Part shown: positions 7,143-14,197 of the stretch, piece by piece
Layout of the letters: every line of letters starts with the position of its first letter
Position numbering within the stretch: the stretch's first letter is position 1
From: Planctomycetaceae bacterium
GTDB lineage: Bacteria; Planctomycetota; Planctomycetia; Pirellulales; UBA1268
DNA length: 14,621 nucleotides
Reading direction: 5' to 3'
Assembly (NCBI GenBank): GCA_003509235.1
Contig: DONH01000470.1
Coordinates: forward strand, 1 to 14,621
Made by a program: the position numbers and the translations under genes
The notes under the pieces: model-generated
What the model was told of the DNA's origin: nothing
The model's database searches: none
What the model saw: only the letters and a program-made list of their open reading frames with translations

Positions 7143-8168
7143 TCACCCTCCAATTTGGTACATAGCTCGCCTTGGCCTCTGAAAAGATTCCATGCCAATA
7201 CCATGCGAAAAGTGTTTCGCACCCACACACGCTGCCAAAAGACCTTGAAGCTCTTCGTCTGTTCCACCCTCTCTGAGCAGAGCCCGAGCATCCCAGTCAG
7301 TAGATGAAAAAAGGCAGTTACGAAATTGACCATCCGCGGTGAGCCGCAACCTGTCACAGCGATCACAGAATGGCTGCGAAACCGGATCGATAAACCCAAC
7401 AGTACCACTGCCGTCAGAGTAAGTATAGTCAATCGCAGGTTGGCTAAGATCGTCCTTATTGTTCTGTGACAGTTTGCCTATATGCATTTCAAGTATTTGA
7501 CGAACCTCTCTTCCCGTCAGAACGTCCTCACAAGACCATGCATCTTCTGCGTCAAGTGGCATAAATTCAATAAACCGCAGGTGAAAACAATGCTTCCGAC
7601 AAAATTCGGCTAACGGGACAATGTCTTTCTCCGTTAATCCACGAATCGACACTGCATTTATTCGAATTGACTGAAACCCTTGCTGATTTGCCTCTTCAAG
7701 CCCCTCAAGAATTTGTTGAAGGCCAGAACGACGCGCAATCTTTTTAAAACGAGCCTCATCAAGACTGTCGAGACTCACATTGAGTCGAGACAACCCTGCC
7801 TTGGCTAGACCAGCAGCCTGGTCTGCCAGTAGCAAGCCATTGGTAGTGATCGCAACTTCTTCAATTTTCGGTAACTGAGTCAACTGCTCAACAAGTTGAT
7901 ATAGCCTGGGCCGCATCAAAGGCTCACCGCCCGTTAAACGAATTGTCTGAACTCCCATTTTAGACGCGACACTGGCACACCGTACAACTTCGTCATACGT
8001 CAACAGTTTTTGTTGACTCATAAAAGACGCGTCGAGTGGCATGCAGTACTCGCACCGAAGATTACATCGGTCTGTCACACTAATTCGTAAATCCTTATGG
8101 GACCTACCAAATTGATCAACAAGACTTTTCTTGACAGGAACATCGAAGGCTCTATCAGGACAACTCAT
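7143..8168 (-). CDS. moaA: GTP 3',8-cyclase, radical SAM
   Basis: First step of molybdenum cofactor synthesis: a radical SAM enzyme that rearranges GTP to 3',8-cyclo-GTP. The N-terminal 4Fe-4S cluster motif CNLRCEYC has Cys35, 39 and 42, and TGGEPLMRP binds SAM. The second cluster, which holds the substrate, is in FCDRCDRLRL with a later Cys (268, 271, 285). The protein ends in the Gly-Gly tail that MoaA needs for activity (MYQIGG). It has 341 residues, the usual size. I chose the ATG at 8168 over the TTG one codon earlier because AGGAG sits seven bases before it. The start lies inside moaE (14-base overlap), so the two are probably translationally coupled. MoaC, the partner for the next step, is not in the window. 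Confidence 0.97.
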   Translation of the reverse strand: MSCPDRAFDVPVKKSLVDQFGRSHKDLRISVTDRCNLRCEYCMPLDASFMSQQKLLTYDEVVRCASVASKMGVQTIRLTGGEPLMRPRLYQLVEQLTQLPKIEEVAITTNGLLLADQAAGLAKAGLSRLNVSLDSLDEARFKKIARRSGLQQILEGLEEANQQGFQSIRINAVSIRGLTEKDIVPLAEFCRKHCFHLRFIEFMPLDAEDAWSCEDVLTGREVRQILEMHIGKLSQNNKDDLSQPAIDYTYSDGSGTVGFIDPVSQPFCDRCDRLRLTADGQFRNCLFSSTDWDARALLREGGTDEELQGLLAACVGAKHFSHGIGMESFQRPRRAMYQIGG

Positions 8169-8631
8169 CAAAAGGCTCCTGTGAACACCGACCGGAATTT
8201 CTGGCTAGCATGTCACTATTTTCTGGGTGAACCCAAAAAGCTTCGGAATCATTGACCTGTCGCTTCCATATCGGCACGTCTGTCTTAATTCGGTCCATAA
8301 GCCATGATGCTGAAGCAAACGCCTCGGCTCGGTGGACAGCGGAAACAGCAATGGCAACACTTACTTCACCAACGGAGACCTTACCGAGCCTGTGTACGAT
8401 TGAACATTTCACTATTTGAAATCTGCGAACAGCTTGTTCGCACAGGCGAACCAGTTCTTTTCTAGCCAATGGTCTATATGCATCGTACTCAAGCCAGTCT
8501 GTAGTAAGACCATCCGTCTCTTGCCGTGTCGTGCCAGTAAATAAAATAGCCGCTCCTGCACGTTTGCTTGCAACACGTGAGAGCATACGTGACACATCAA
8601 TCGGACCATCCGTGAGATCAACCTGCAGCAT
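8155..8631 (-). CDS. moaE: Molybdopterin synthase catalytic subunit
   Basis: Large subunit of molybdopterin synthase, which puts two sulfurs from MoaD thiocarboxylate onto precursor Z. The 158 residues contain GAAILFTGTTR near residues 26-36, the AVHR segment near 98-101, and MDRIKTDVPIWKRQ, whose lysines (116 and 123) match the catalytic pair of E. coli MoaE. The start ATG at 8631 has GGAGG eight bases upstream and lies four bases after the moaD stop. A longer frame extends back through moaD but has no family match there. The C-terminus, beyond the ending WVHPEN, carries about 20 extra residues that overlap the moaA start. Confidence 0.95.
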   Translation of the reverse strand: MLQVDLTDGPIDVSRMLSRVASKRAGAAILFTGTTRQETDGLTTDWLEYDAYRPLARKELVRLCEQAVRRFQIVKCSIVHRLGKVSVGEVSVAIAVSAVHRAEAFASASWLMDRIKTDVPIWKRQVNDSEAFWVHPENSDMLARNSGRCSQEPFDELS

Positions 8632-8635
8632 CCAC

Positions 8636-8920
8636 CTAACCTCCACTAACTGGCGGAATGATAGCAATTTCTGAATCCGAACAAAGCACCTCGTCTTCTT
8701 TTGCATAGCGACCATCAACGGCAATGGCGCTTCGCGACAACAATGGGATTAGCTGTGGCAACTTGATCTCGAGGGCACAACGAACTTCTGCCACCGTAAG
8801 ATGTTTCACAGACACTCGTAGCACTTTCACGTTGGCTAACTCAGCAACGCCAGCAAAAAGTTTTACAGAAACTTCATCCACGGCAGTTTCTGATTTCAAT
8901 TGGCTGTCGCTTTCAACCAT
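8636..8920 (-). CDS. moaD: Molybdopterin synthase sulfur carrier subunit
   Basis: Ubiquitin-like sulfur carrier whose C-terminal glycine becomes a thiocarboxylate. The core begins VSVKLFAGVAELA and ends AIIPPVSGG, the Gly-Gly tail that is adenylated and sulfurated. With the ATG at 8920 it has 94 residues, about ten more than usual because of a charged N-terminal tail. A GTG at 8950 in the same frame would add ten residues; neither has a strong ribosome-binding site, so the start is uncertain. It heads the moaD-moaE-moaA run. The MoeB-type activating enzyme is not in the window. Its stop is four bases from the moaE start. Confidence 0.92.
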   Translation of the reverse strand: MVESDSQLKSETAVDEVSVKLFAGVAELANVKVLRVSVKHLTVAEVRCALEIKLPQLIPLLSRSAIAVDGRYAKEDEVLCSDSEIAIIPPVSGG

Positions 8921-8950
8921 ATTTTCTCGAAGGCCTCGTTCTTGTATCAC

Positions 8951-9173
8951 TTCAAATCAAACTCTCTTTATCAAGTTTACGAAAGAGGATGCCGACGTCA
9001 CATATTTAGATAATACAGGCGAAAGTGCTCCAGAATGAATTGCTGTCTTTCGTTTTCCCCGCATCGTCAAATCGACATTGTTCTCAACCAAGTCCCTTAG
9101 GCCTTCCGCTACACCCATGCGATTAAAGTTGAGCCATAGTGCATTTCTAATCCTTAAGTATTCACCAACTTGC
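8951..9173. other. Gap upstream of moaD
   Basis: 223 bases between the zinc-knuckle membrane gene and moaD. A minus-strand frame stays open through it (8957-9268) but starts inside the preceding gene and resembles no family I know. An imperfect inverted repeat (TCCTTAAG near 9151 and CTTAGGA near 9173 on the plus strand) lies just downstream of the membrane gene, without a T tract. It may hold the moa promoter; I could not place one. Confidence 0.3.
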
Positions 9174-9662
9174 TTAGGAAGGAAGAGTGGATTGCCGCCT
9201 TCTTGCAGCTTGCTGCCGATACTTCTCATGAGTCTCAAGATTGAAATTCCCAAATTCACCCATTCCATTTATGCCAGTATATCGTGCACCGCAGCGATAA
9301 CATGTCAGACAATCGGGCACAACGAAGAACAGAACCACATCAAGCAATGCTGTACTAAAGAGAATGCCAAACGTCCAAAACAAGTCTCGGTATCCCCAAG
9401 CAACGCAGCTCGCTGCGAGCCCAACAATAACAATCGCAATGCCAAGTCGCTGTGGAAAGTTTTTTCTTACAAACAACTCCGTGCTAGGGCAGACCAAACA
9501 CCGAACAAGTCGCGGGTGAGCATTCTGTTCAGCAAACTGAATTCCCCCTTGGGGGATAGCAATACTCTGGCCACAGGTTGGACATGTAATCGACGAGGCA
9601 TCTTCAATAGACGCCTGATACATGCCCGTGTGACAGGCAGGACACGCACACACAATATTCAT
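9174..9662 (-). CDS. Membrane protein with several zinc-knuckle CxxC pairs, function unknown
   Basis: 162 residues that I cannot assign to a named family. The N-terminal part has a zinc-ribbon layout: Cys5, 7 and 10, then CPTC at 27-30, then CLVC at 55-58. Two hydrophobic segments follow (about 73-90 and 96-116). A CLTCYRCG cluster (Cys118, 121, 124) comes right after the second. The C-terminal tail, with NLETHEKYRQQAARRRQ, is charged and probably helical. The ends lie on the same side if both segments cross the membrane, so the cysteine clusters could form metal sites together on the cytoplasmic side. The ATG at 9662 overlaps the stop of the upstream membrane gene (ATGA), which makes coupled translation likely and suggests a joint role. 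The molybdopterin genes follow after 250 bases. Confidence 0.8.
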   Translation of the reverse strand: MNIVCACPACHTGMYQASIEDASSITCPTCGQSIAIPQGGIQFAEQNAHPRLVRCLVCPSTELFVRKNFPQRLGIAIVIVGLAASCVAWGYRDLFWTFGILFSTALLDVVLFFVVPDCLTCYRCGARYTGINGMGEFGNFNLETHEKYRQQAARRRQSTLPS

Positions 9663-10507
9663 GCTTTACCCTCACTCCATATTTTCTGTTGAGTCGGCTG
9701 CGCAACATGACCTTCAACCTTTACTGTCATCCCAAGAAGCTGAGCAGTCAACTCACCCAAAATGACCGCTAAGCATGCCACGTAAAGAATTCCTGTTGCA
9801 CTTTGTGTATTCGGTATGTCCAAGGTCATACGACTCATAAGTAAAAGAATTGGAAGTCCAATAAGTCCCGCCAGCCAGCGAAGCCAGAACAACGCCACGC
9901 CTGTTGAATCAAGACCTCCATCAACGCCAGAGGTAGCCGCAGTCACCGCTCGGAAAATATTGGTCGTCACTGAATCGCTACGGTCTTCGATAGTCCCAAA
10001 CTGCCAGATGGTCATTACCACAACCATAAACGACAAAAGCCCCCATACGAAAAGTGTCTGATCAATTGATCGACGGAGCACATCCACCTGCATACCGGGC
10101 GCATTCAGGTACCAGTGTCCGAGAAGCATCGCGTTGACTGTAAAGCCAATCAAACAGCCTGAGAGAATGCGCACCCCAACTTGGGCAACTGCTAATTCAC
10201 CAGTAAGAGCCGTGGCAGCAGCACAGAGCGTCGCGGCAACACCACAGCAAATTAGACCTGGCCTGCGGCGATCTGCGTACCACAACACGCTTCCGACCCA
10301 TGAAACAATTGCTGCTGCGGCCAAAAGCCATGTGTTTGCAAACAAACCAAGTGTTGATGACAGCAGTGCAGCAAGCGTCGTAAGACCGAGCAATACAAGC
10401 GTATTCACTCGAAAAAAACCACCTGGAACAAGCGTCGCTGGAGTTATGCACAGCCCAAATGCAAGCCCAAAACTAAAGCGACAAAGAAAATCTACAAGCA
10501 GGGCCAT
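9659..10507 (-). CDS. Polytopic membrane protein, function unknown
   Basis: 282 residues, mostly hydrophobic, with about eight membrane segments (roughly 5-25, 36-56, 60-78, 84-102, 108-130, 152-172, 205-227 and 238-260). Between the fifth and sixth is a polar loop starting GHWYLNAPGM, with His131 and an Arg-Arg pair. Between the sixth and seventh is a longer loop with a DGGLDSTG stretch. No transporter or enzyme signature is visible to me. The start ATG at 10507 lacks a good ribosome-binding site. It shares an ATGA junction with the zinc-knuckle membrane gene downstream, and folE lies 96 bases upstream on the same strand. The His/Trp/Tyr loop could touch a cofactor or quinone, but that is only a guess. 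Confidence 0.78.
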   Translation of the reverse strand: MALLVDFLCRFSFGLAFGLCITPATLVPGGFFRVNTLVLLGLTTLAALLSSTLGLFANTWLLAAAAIVSWVGSVLWYADRRRPGLICCGVAATLCAAATALTGELAVAQVGVRILSGCLIGFTVNAMLLGHWYLNAPGMQVDVLRRSIDQTLFVWGLLSFMVVVMTIWQFGTIEDRSDSVTTNIFRAVTAATSGVDGGLDSTGVALFWLRWLAGLIGLPILLLMSRMTLDIPNTQSATGILYVACLAVILGELTAQLLGMTVKVEGHVAQPTQQKIWSEGKA

Positions 10508-10603
10508 ATCTGTTGATTCACCGTGTTACGAAAGTTGCCCGAGAAGAACACCTCATGGAGTCACTACGCAACGACAACCCTTTGCACACCAACAAAACCA
10601 CAC

Positions 10604-11236
10604 TCAATTCTTCCCATTGATAAGCGACATAACTTCGGCTCGGCTAGAGACGTTGTCTCGAAAAATTCCTTTTATGGCTGAAGTCACACAAAGACTCCCA
10701 GGTTTTCGAACACCCCGAATTGTCATGCATGTGTGCGAAGCCTCTAGAACAACAGCAACTCCTTTCGCCCCAAGATCATGTTCTAACAAATCAGCAATTT
10801 GTTCAGTCATGCGCTCTTGAACCTGCGGCTTATGAGAAACCGCCTCAACCACCCTTGCCAGCTTACTGAGCCCCAGCACGCGACCATCCGGTATGTATCC
10901 GATGTGTGCATGCCCCATAAAAGGCAATAGATGATGCTCACACATGGAGTGAAAAGAAATATCACGAACTAAGACAAGTTCATCGTATTTCTCAGTGAAT
11001 GCCTTTCCCAAATGCCGCCGAGGGTCATCGTGTAATCCACCGAACATTTCCGCATACATGCGAGCAACACGAGCCGGTGTTTCAAGCAAACCTTCACGTT
11101 CTGGGTTTTCGCCTACTGCGGCAAGAATTTCCCTTACAGCGGCTTCTATTCTTTGATGATCAACCGCTTGGGTGGCACCTGCTTGATGGCGGGTGGTTGA
11201 CGGGAGGTCATCCAATTCTTTGTAGCTCTTGCTCAT
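10604..11236 (-). CDS. folE: GTP cyclohydrolase I
   Basis: Type I (FolE) enzyme that opens GTP to 7,8-dihydroneopterin triphosphate, the entry step to tetrahydrofolate. The 210 residues include [18 protein letters not shown] near 44-61, [12 protein letters not shown] with zinc ligands Cys99 and His102, and [15 protein letters not shown] with the third ligand Cys170 and His168. [18 protein letters not shown] covers the substrate side. About 25 variable residues lead, which is common. The ATG at 11236 follows directly on an in-frame GTG at 11239; a GAGG lies 14 and 11 bases before them, so the exact start is unsettled. A candidate promoter flanked by an inverted repeat lies just upstream. Its product pathway starts from GTP, like that of MoaA further down the strand. 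Confidence 0.97.
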   Translation of the reverse strand: MSKSYKELDDLPSTTRHQAGATQAVDHQRIEAAVREILAAVGENPEREGLLETPARVARMYAEMFGGLHDDPRRHLGKAFTEKYDELVLVRDISFHSMCEHHLLPFMGHAHIGYIPDGRVLGLSKLARVVEAVSHKPQVQERMTEQIADLLEHDLGAKGVAVVLEASHTCMTIRGVRKPGSLCVTSAIKGIFRDNVSSRAEVMSLINGKN

Positions 11237-11268
11237 CACGTGATTGCACGCCTCTTTGTAAAAAATCT

Positions 11269-11323
11269 GTCACTCTTTCGATAGAACATAGCTTAACCTC
11301 ATTTGAAGTAAAAACAGAGTGAC
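11269..11323 (-). promoter_or_regulatory. Inverted repeat flanking a candidate folE promoter
   Basis: GTCACTCT (11269-11276) and AGAGTGAC (11316-11323) are perfect inverted copies 39 bases apart. Between them, on the minus strand, are a -35-like TTTACT (11307-11312) and a -10-like TATGTT (11285-11290) 16 bases apart, each four of six to consensus. The predicted start falls by the inner end of the proximal arm, about 40 bases before folE. This would suit a repressor binding both arms; inference only. Confidence 0.35.
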
Positions 11324-11334
11324 TTTCCTCCTTC

Positions 11335-11356
11335 AAAAAGCTCGGTGGAACCACCA
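11335..11356 (-). terminator. Weak hairpin with T tract after the LON-domain gene
   Basis: On the minus strand TGGTG and CACCG (with one G-T pair) enclose a GTTC loop (11343-11356) and are followed by AGC and five T (11335-11339). It lies about 80 bases past the stop of the LON-domain gene and before folE. The stem is short, so termination may be partial. Confidence 0.35.
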
Positions 11357-11437
11357 TTTCACACCTTTTTATTACGGCAATACAGCTCCACTTTCTTGCC
11401 TAAGACCTTCATTGAGTTACGAGCACCTCGCAAAAAG

Positions 11438-12133
11438 TCAGTTCGTGCTAAAAGCCGGTGGGAACGTTCGCCGAGTTACTTTCGACTGACCACTTTTACT
11501 CAATGCGTTCAATAAAACGTGCACCCGATCAACCACATTACTCATCTTCAGGAGTGAAAGCTTTGTGCTCGAATCCAACTCAGCCGTATAGGCGACAATA
11601 TCAGCCAACATCCCGAGTGTAATTTGGCTACCAAGAAGTTCATCAATCTGCTCATACGAAGTAGGAATTTTTGGCATGGAACGTTTGAATGCCATTAACA
11701 GCTGCTGTTGCAGGCCTACGATCTCTTCTGCTGCAAAATGCAGAGGAACGTGGTCTTCAACGATCTTAGCCTCTGCTGATCGAAAAGGCTTGGTTGGTGG
11801 TAACTCTTCCTGAAGTTGAATTCGACGAACTCCCAGAAGCAAAACATTGTAGGTTCCTTCCGGCGTTCGCTGATACGTTGCTATCCGACAAAGACATGCC
11901 ATCGGTTCAAGAGCAGGACGGCCCTCATAATCAACCTCCCAACCCTGTGCTAAAACGCTCAAGGCAATGAGCTGATCATCGGAAATTGCCTCCTCGAATA
12001 ACGATCGGTACCGAGGTTCAAAGATATGCATGGCTTGCATCACGTGTGGAAACATAACAAGATTCGGCAGTGGGAAAAGACGTGCGAATCCTGAAAAATT
12101 GTCCGGAGAGAATGCGAGAGAGTCTTCATTCAT
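11438..12133 (-). CDS. Stand-alone LON substrate-binding domain protein
   Basis: 231 residues matching the N-terminal substrate-binding domain of Lon protease without the ATPase or protease parts. The hallmark start is LFPLPNLVMFPHVMQAMHIFEPRYRSL (its central part at residues 19-45). ALEPMACLCRIATYQRTPEGTY and LLLGVRRIQL follow as expected for the beta barrel, and a helical region (about 125-215) ends the protein. The role of such lone domains is unsettled; they may present proteins to a protease or bind partners. The start ATG at 12133 has a strong GGAGGTGA five bases upstream (12139-12146), written inside the last codons of the DUF309 gene, and overlaps it by eight bases. An in-frame GTG-type start at 12151 lies before that site and is unlikely. 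The two genes form one translational unit. Confidence 0.9.
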   Translation of the reverse strand: MNEDSLAFSPDNFSGFARLFPLPNLVMFPHVMQAMHIFEPRYRSLFEEAISDDQLIALSVLAQGWEVDYEGRPALEPMACLCRIATYQRTPEGTYNVLLLGVRRIQLQEELPPTKPFRSAEAKIVEDHVPLHFAAEEIVGLQQQLLMAFKRSMPKIPTSYEQIDELLGSQITLGMLADIVAYTAELDSSTKLSLLKMSNVVDRVHVLLNALSKSGQSKVTRRTFPPAFSTN

Positions 12134-12554
12134 CTGTATCACCTCCGTCAACTAAAGGTGGCGGATCAAGATGAATTTCTGGTAGCGTCTCAGGGTCGAG
12201 CTCGATCTTTGGAAAGTTCTCGGTGCTTGCGGCGACTTCTTTTAGACACTCATCAAAAGCTGCGAAGAATGCGTCAAGATGAAGTCCGAGATAATAAGAG
12301 CCGTAAGGTTCTAGATACCCGTGCACGCTGCCATGAAGTTTTCGTGCACCTCGAATATTGCCATTACCAAAGTGATGCAAGGCAACAGCCGCTTGAATGA
12401 GCCCTTGGTAGAACTTTCTGGATGGGCCACGATACTCCGTCCACAGTTCCTCCCAGACCTCATGGCACTCGTAGTAGTCACACTCGTTGAATTTGATTAC
12501 ACCCGCCAAATAACGCGGATCATATTCTGAAGGATCAACCAATTCAGAGTCCAT
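12126..12554 (-). CDS. DUF309 family protein
   Basis: 142 residues with the DUF309 signature: FNECDYYECHEVWEELW near residues 22-38, with the conserved His-x3-Glu (HEVWEE), followed by KFYQGLIQAAVALHHFGNGN and GARKLH. The fold is a small helical bundle; family members are uncharacterised, though the His/Glu residues could bind metal. The start ATG at 12554 has GGGAGG four bases upstream. The frame is open further back to 12710, but that extension (rich in Arg and Cys, running into nth on the other strand) has no family match. The C-terminus is acidic and Pro-rich. Its last codons contain the ribosome-binding site of the LON-domain gene. It is divergent from nth. Confidence 0.9.
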   Translation of the reverse strand: MDSELVDPSEYDPRYLAGVIKFNECDYYECHEVWEELWTEYRGPSRKFYQGLIQAAVALHHFGNGNIRGARKLHGSVHGYLEPYGSYYLGLHLDAFFAAFDECLKEVAASTENFPKIELDPETLPEIHLDPPPLVDGGDTDE

Positions 12555-12620
12555 TGGACCTCCCAAGGAAGCAACGACAACACCGACCGCCTTGCATCTA
12601 TGTGAAATCCTAGCATCGAC

Positions 12621-13391
12621 ATGGCAGGAGCGGAGCCTCATGGTACTCTGTCGATTGAAATGACAGCGAAATTGACACCACAATCGCCCGCTCAGAACCC
12701 GCGCCCCCATATTGTGCCAAGCAGGGAAACACGGCTACAACGAAGGAAACGCACCCTCCAAATTGTAGATCGCCTTGAAGAACTCTATCCTGACGCAGAC
12801 TGCTCACTCAGGTTTAAAAATCCCTTCGAACTTCTCATTTCCACAATTTTGTCGGCCCAGTGCACAGACAAACGGGTCAATTTGGTGACTCAGGATTTAT
12901 TCAAACGGTGGCCAAGCCCTCACAAAATGGCAGCAGCGAGCATTCCAGAACTTGAAAATGCTGTAAAAACAACGGGGTTTTTTCGAGCGAAGGCTAAAAA
13001 CATCCAAGGTTGCTGTCGAAAACTCGTTAATCAATTTAATGGAAATGTTCCTCAAACGGTTGAAGAACTGATATCCCTGCCGGGAGTTGGCCGAAAAACG
13101 GCGAACGTCGTCCTCGGCAGCGCTTTTGGTTTGGCTGAGGGTGTTGTTGTTGATACACACGTTGGTCGTATTTCTCGTCGACTTGCCCTAACAAAAGCAA
13201 AAGATGCCGTTCGTGCAGAGCGGGACCTTGTTCGAGAAATTCCACAAAACCACTGGGTCTCCATTAGCCATCGTTTGATTCAGCATGGCAGAGGAACCTG
13301 CCTTGCTCGCAAACCTCGCTGCGCCGGATGCGGACTTGAAGACCTTTGCCCAAGAGTGGGACTCCCAAGGCATCTGAAAAATTCTCGGTGA
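12621..13391 (+). CDS. nth: Endonuclease III (DNA glycosylase/AP lyase)
   Basis: Bifunctional glycosylase that removes oxidised pyrimidines and cuts at abasic sites. ISTILSAQCTDKRVN (near 73-87) is family-typical. The helix-hairpin-helix SLPGVGRKTANVVLG has the catalytic Lys at 159, and VVVDTHVGRISRRL has the catalytic Asp at 178. The 4Fe-4S cluster has the standard C-x6-C-x2-C-x5-C spacing (Cys227, 234, 237, 243). From ATG 12621 the protein has 256 residues, about 45 more than E. coli Nth, all in a Pro/Arg/Lys-rich N-terminal tail. A second ATG at 12660 gives 243 residues and overlaps a seven-codon leader frame (see findings); neither start has a good ribosome-binding site of its own. The divergent DUF309 start is 66 bases away. 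Confidence 0.96.
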   Translation: MAGAEPHGTLSIEMTAKLTPQSPAQNPRPHIVPSRETRLQRRKRTLQIVDRLEELYPDADCSLRFKNPFELLISTILSAQCTDKRVNLVTQDLFKRWPSPHKMAAASIPELENAVKTTGFFRAKAKNIQGCCRKLVNQFNGNVPQTVEELISLPGVGRKTANVVLGSAFGLAEGVVVDTHVGRISRRLALTKAKDAVRAERDLVREIPQNHWVSISHRLIQHGRGTCLARKPRCAGCGLEDLCPRVGLPRHLKNSR

Positions 13392-13514
13392 CATGATTTT
13401 TTTGAGACATTTTCTCATCAAATCCTTACAATCAACATCAATTGGGTTCTTGGAAAAATTTTTCCTCCCATTGGGTCACGGATTACGCCATCGCACTTCG
13501 CAAGGAAAACCCGA
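13392..13514. promoter_or_regulatory. nth-dcd gap with an A/T palindrome between direct repeats
   Basis: A perfect 14-base palindrome, GGAAAAATTTTTCC (13452-13465), lies between two ATTGGGT copies (13441-13447 and 13470-13476), about 50 bases before the dcd start. A run of seven T follows the nth stop without a strong stem before it. The palindrome could be an operator or a bent-DNA site; I see no good promoter. Confidence 0.3.
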
Positions 13515-14102
13515 ATGATTCTCTCAGGCCACGAGATCCGGAAGCAACTTGGCGACAATATTCATATCGATCCATTTGATGACAAAAGGCTCAACCCGAA
13601 CAGCTACAACCTTTCACTTCACGATGAACTCCTTGTTTACGAAGAAATTGTTCTCGACATGCGAAAGAGTAACCGAGTAGCTCGAGTGCAAATCCCAGAG
13701 GAGGGTCTAGTCCTGACTCCCAATCAACTTTATCTTGGGCGAACTGTTGAACGAACAGAGACCCACAATCTCGTCCCAATGATTGAGGGACGTAGTTCAA
13801 TTGGCAGGCTTGGTTTATTCGTACATGTCACTGCTGGATTTGGTGACGTTGGATTTGTTGGATACTGGACGCTGGAAATGTTTGCTGTCCAACCAGTAAA
13901 GATTTATCCGGGGGTACCCATTTGCCAAATATTCTTTCATCAGATCACTGGTGCGATCACCGAATATTCAAGTGACAAGTACCAACACAATCGGGACATC
14001 CAACCCAGTATGATGTTTCGGGAACTGGGCGGGGACACAAGTGACGAACAATTAGAGCTCGCTTTTTCTGTCGGACGAAATGCTGTGCAGCCTCCCCGAT
14101 GA
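13515..14102 (+). CDS. dcd: dCTP deaminase
   Basis: Deaminates dCTP to dUTP for thymidylate synthesis, as a trimer. The 195 residues begin MILSGHEIRKQL. EGRSSIGRLGL (91-101) has the Ser and Arg that bind phosphate (Ser95, Arg98), and HVTAGFGDVGFVGYWTLEM carries the catalytic Glu at 121. The C-terminus has a KYQHNRDIQPS motif that closes over the nucleotide. The AGFGD segment resembles that of the bifunctional deaminase/dUTPase forms (as in M. tuberculosis, with AGFID) more than E. coli Dcd, so the product might also act as dUTPase; I cannot settle this. The ATG at 13515 has AAGGA upstream at workable spacing. nth ends 123 bases before it. Confidence 0.95.
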   Translation: MILSGHEIRKQLGDNIHIDPFDDKRLNPNSYNLSLHDELLVYEEIVLDMRKSNRVARVQIPEEGLVLTPNQLYLGRTVERTETHNLVPMIEGRSSIGRLGLFVHVTAGFGDVGFVGYWTLEMFAVQPVKIYPGVPICQIFFHQITGAITEYSSDKYQHNRDIQPSMMFRELGGDTSDEQLELAFSVGRNAVQPPR

Positions 14103-14197
14103 TCGACGAATGCCTGAACGCAGTATTGCTGATTCCGTCATTGTTCTTTTGAGGTTGATACACCACTCACAAACACCCATATTCTCGGCTGCTGAAA

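Noticed and set aside
8951..9173. Molybdenum-cofactor riboswitch upstream of moaD
   Set aside because: I could not find the extended paired architecture of the known Moco RNA motif by eye; the gap is short and mostly unstructured.
8957..9268. 103-codon minus-strand open frame between the zinc-knuckle membrane gene and moaD
   Set aside because: Its start lies 95 bases inside the preceding gene, it has no good ribosome-binding site and no familiar motif. The part outside that gene is about 70 codons and could be open by chance.
9078..9692. 204-codon plus-strand open frame opposite the zinc-knuckle membrane gene
   Set aside because: No motif, and the opposite strand shows ordered cysteine pairs, two membrane segments and a coupled start.
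10134..10820. 228-codon plus-strand open frame opposite the membrane gene and folE
   Set aside because: Spans two confidently read genes and the gap between them; composition is shadow-like (Thr, Arg, Pro-rich).
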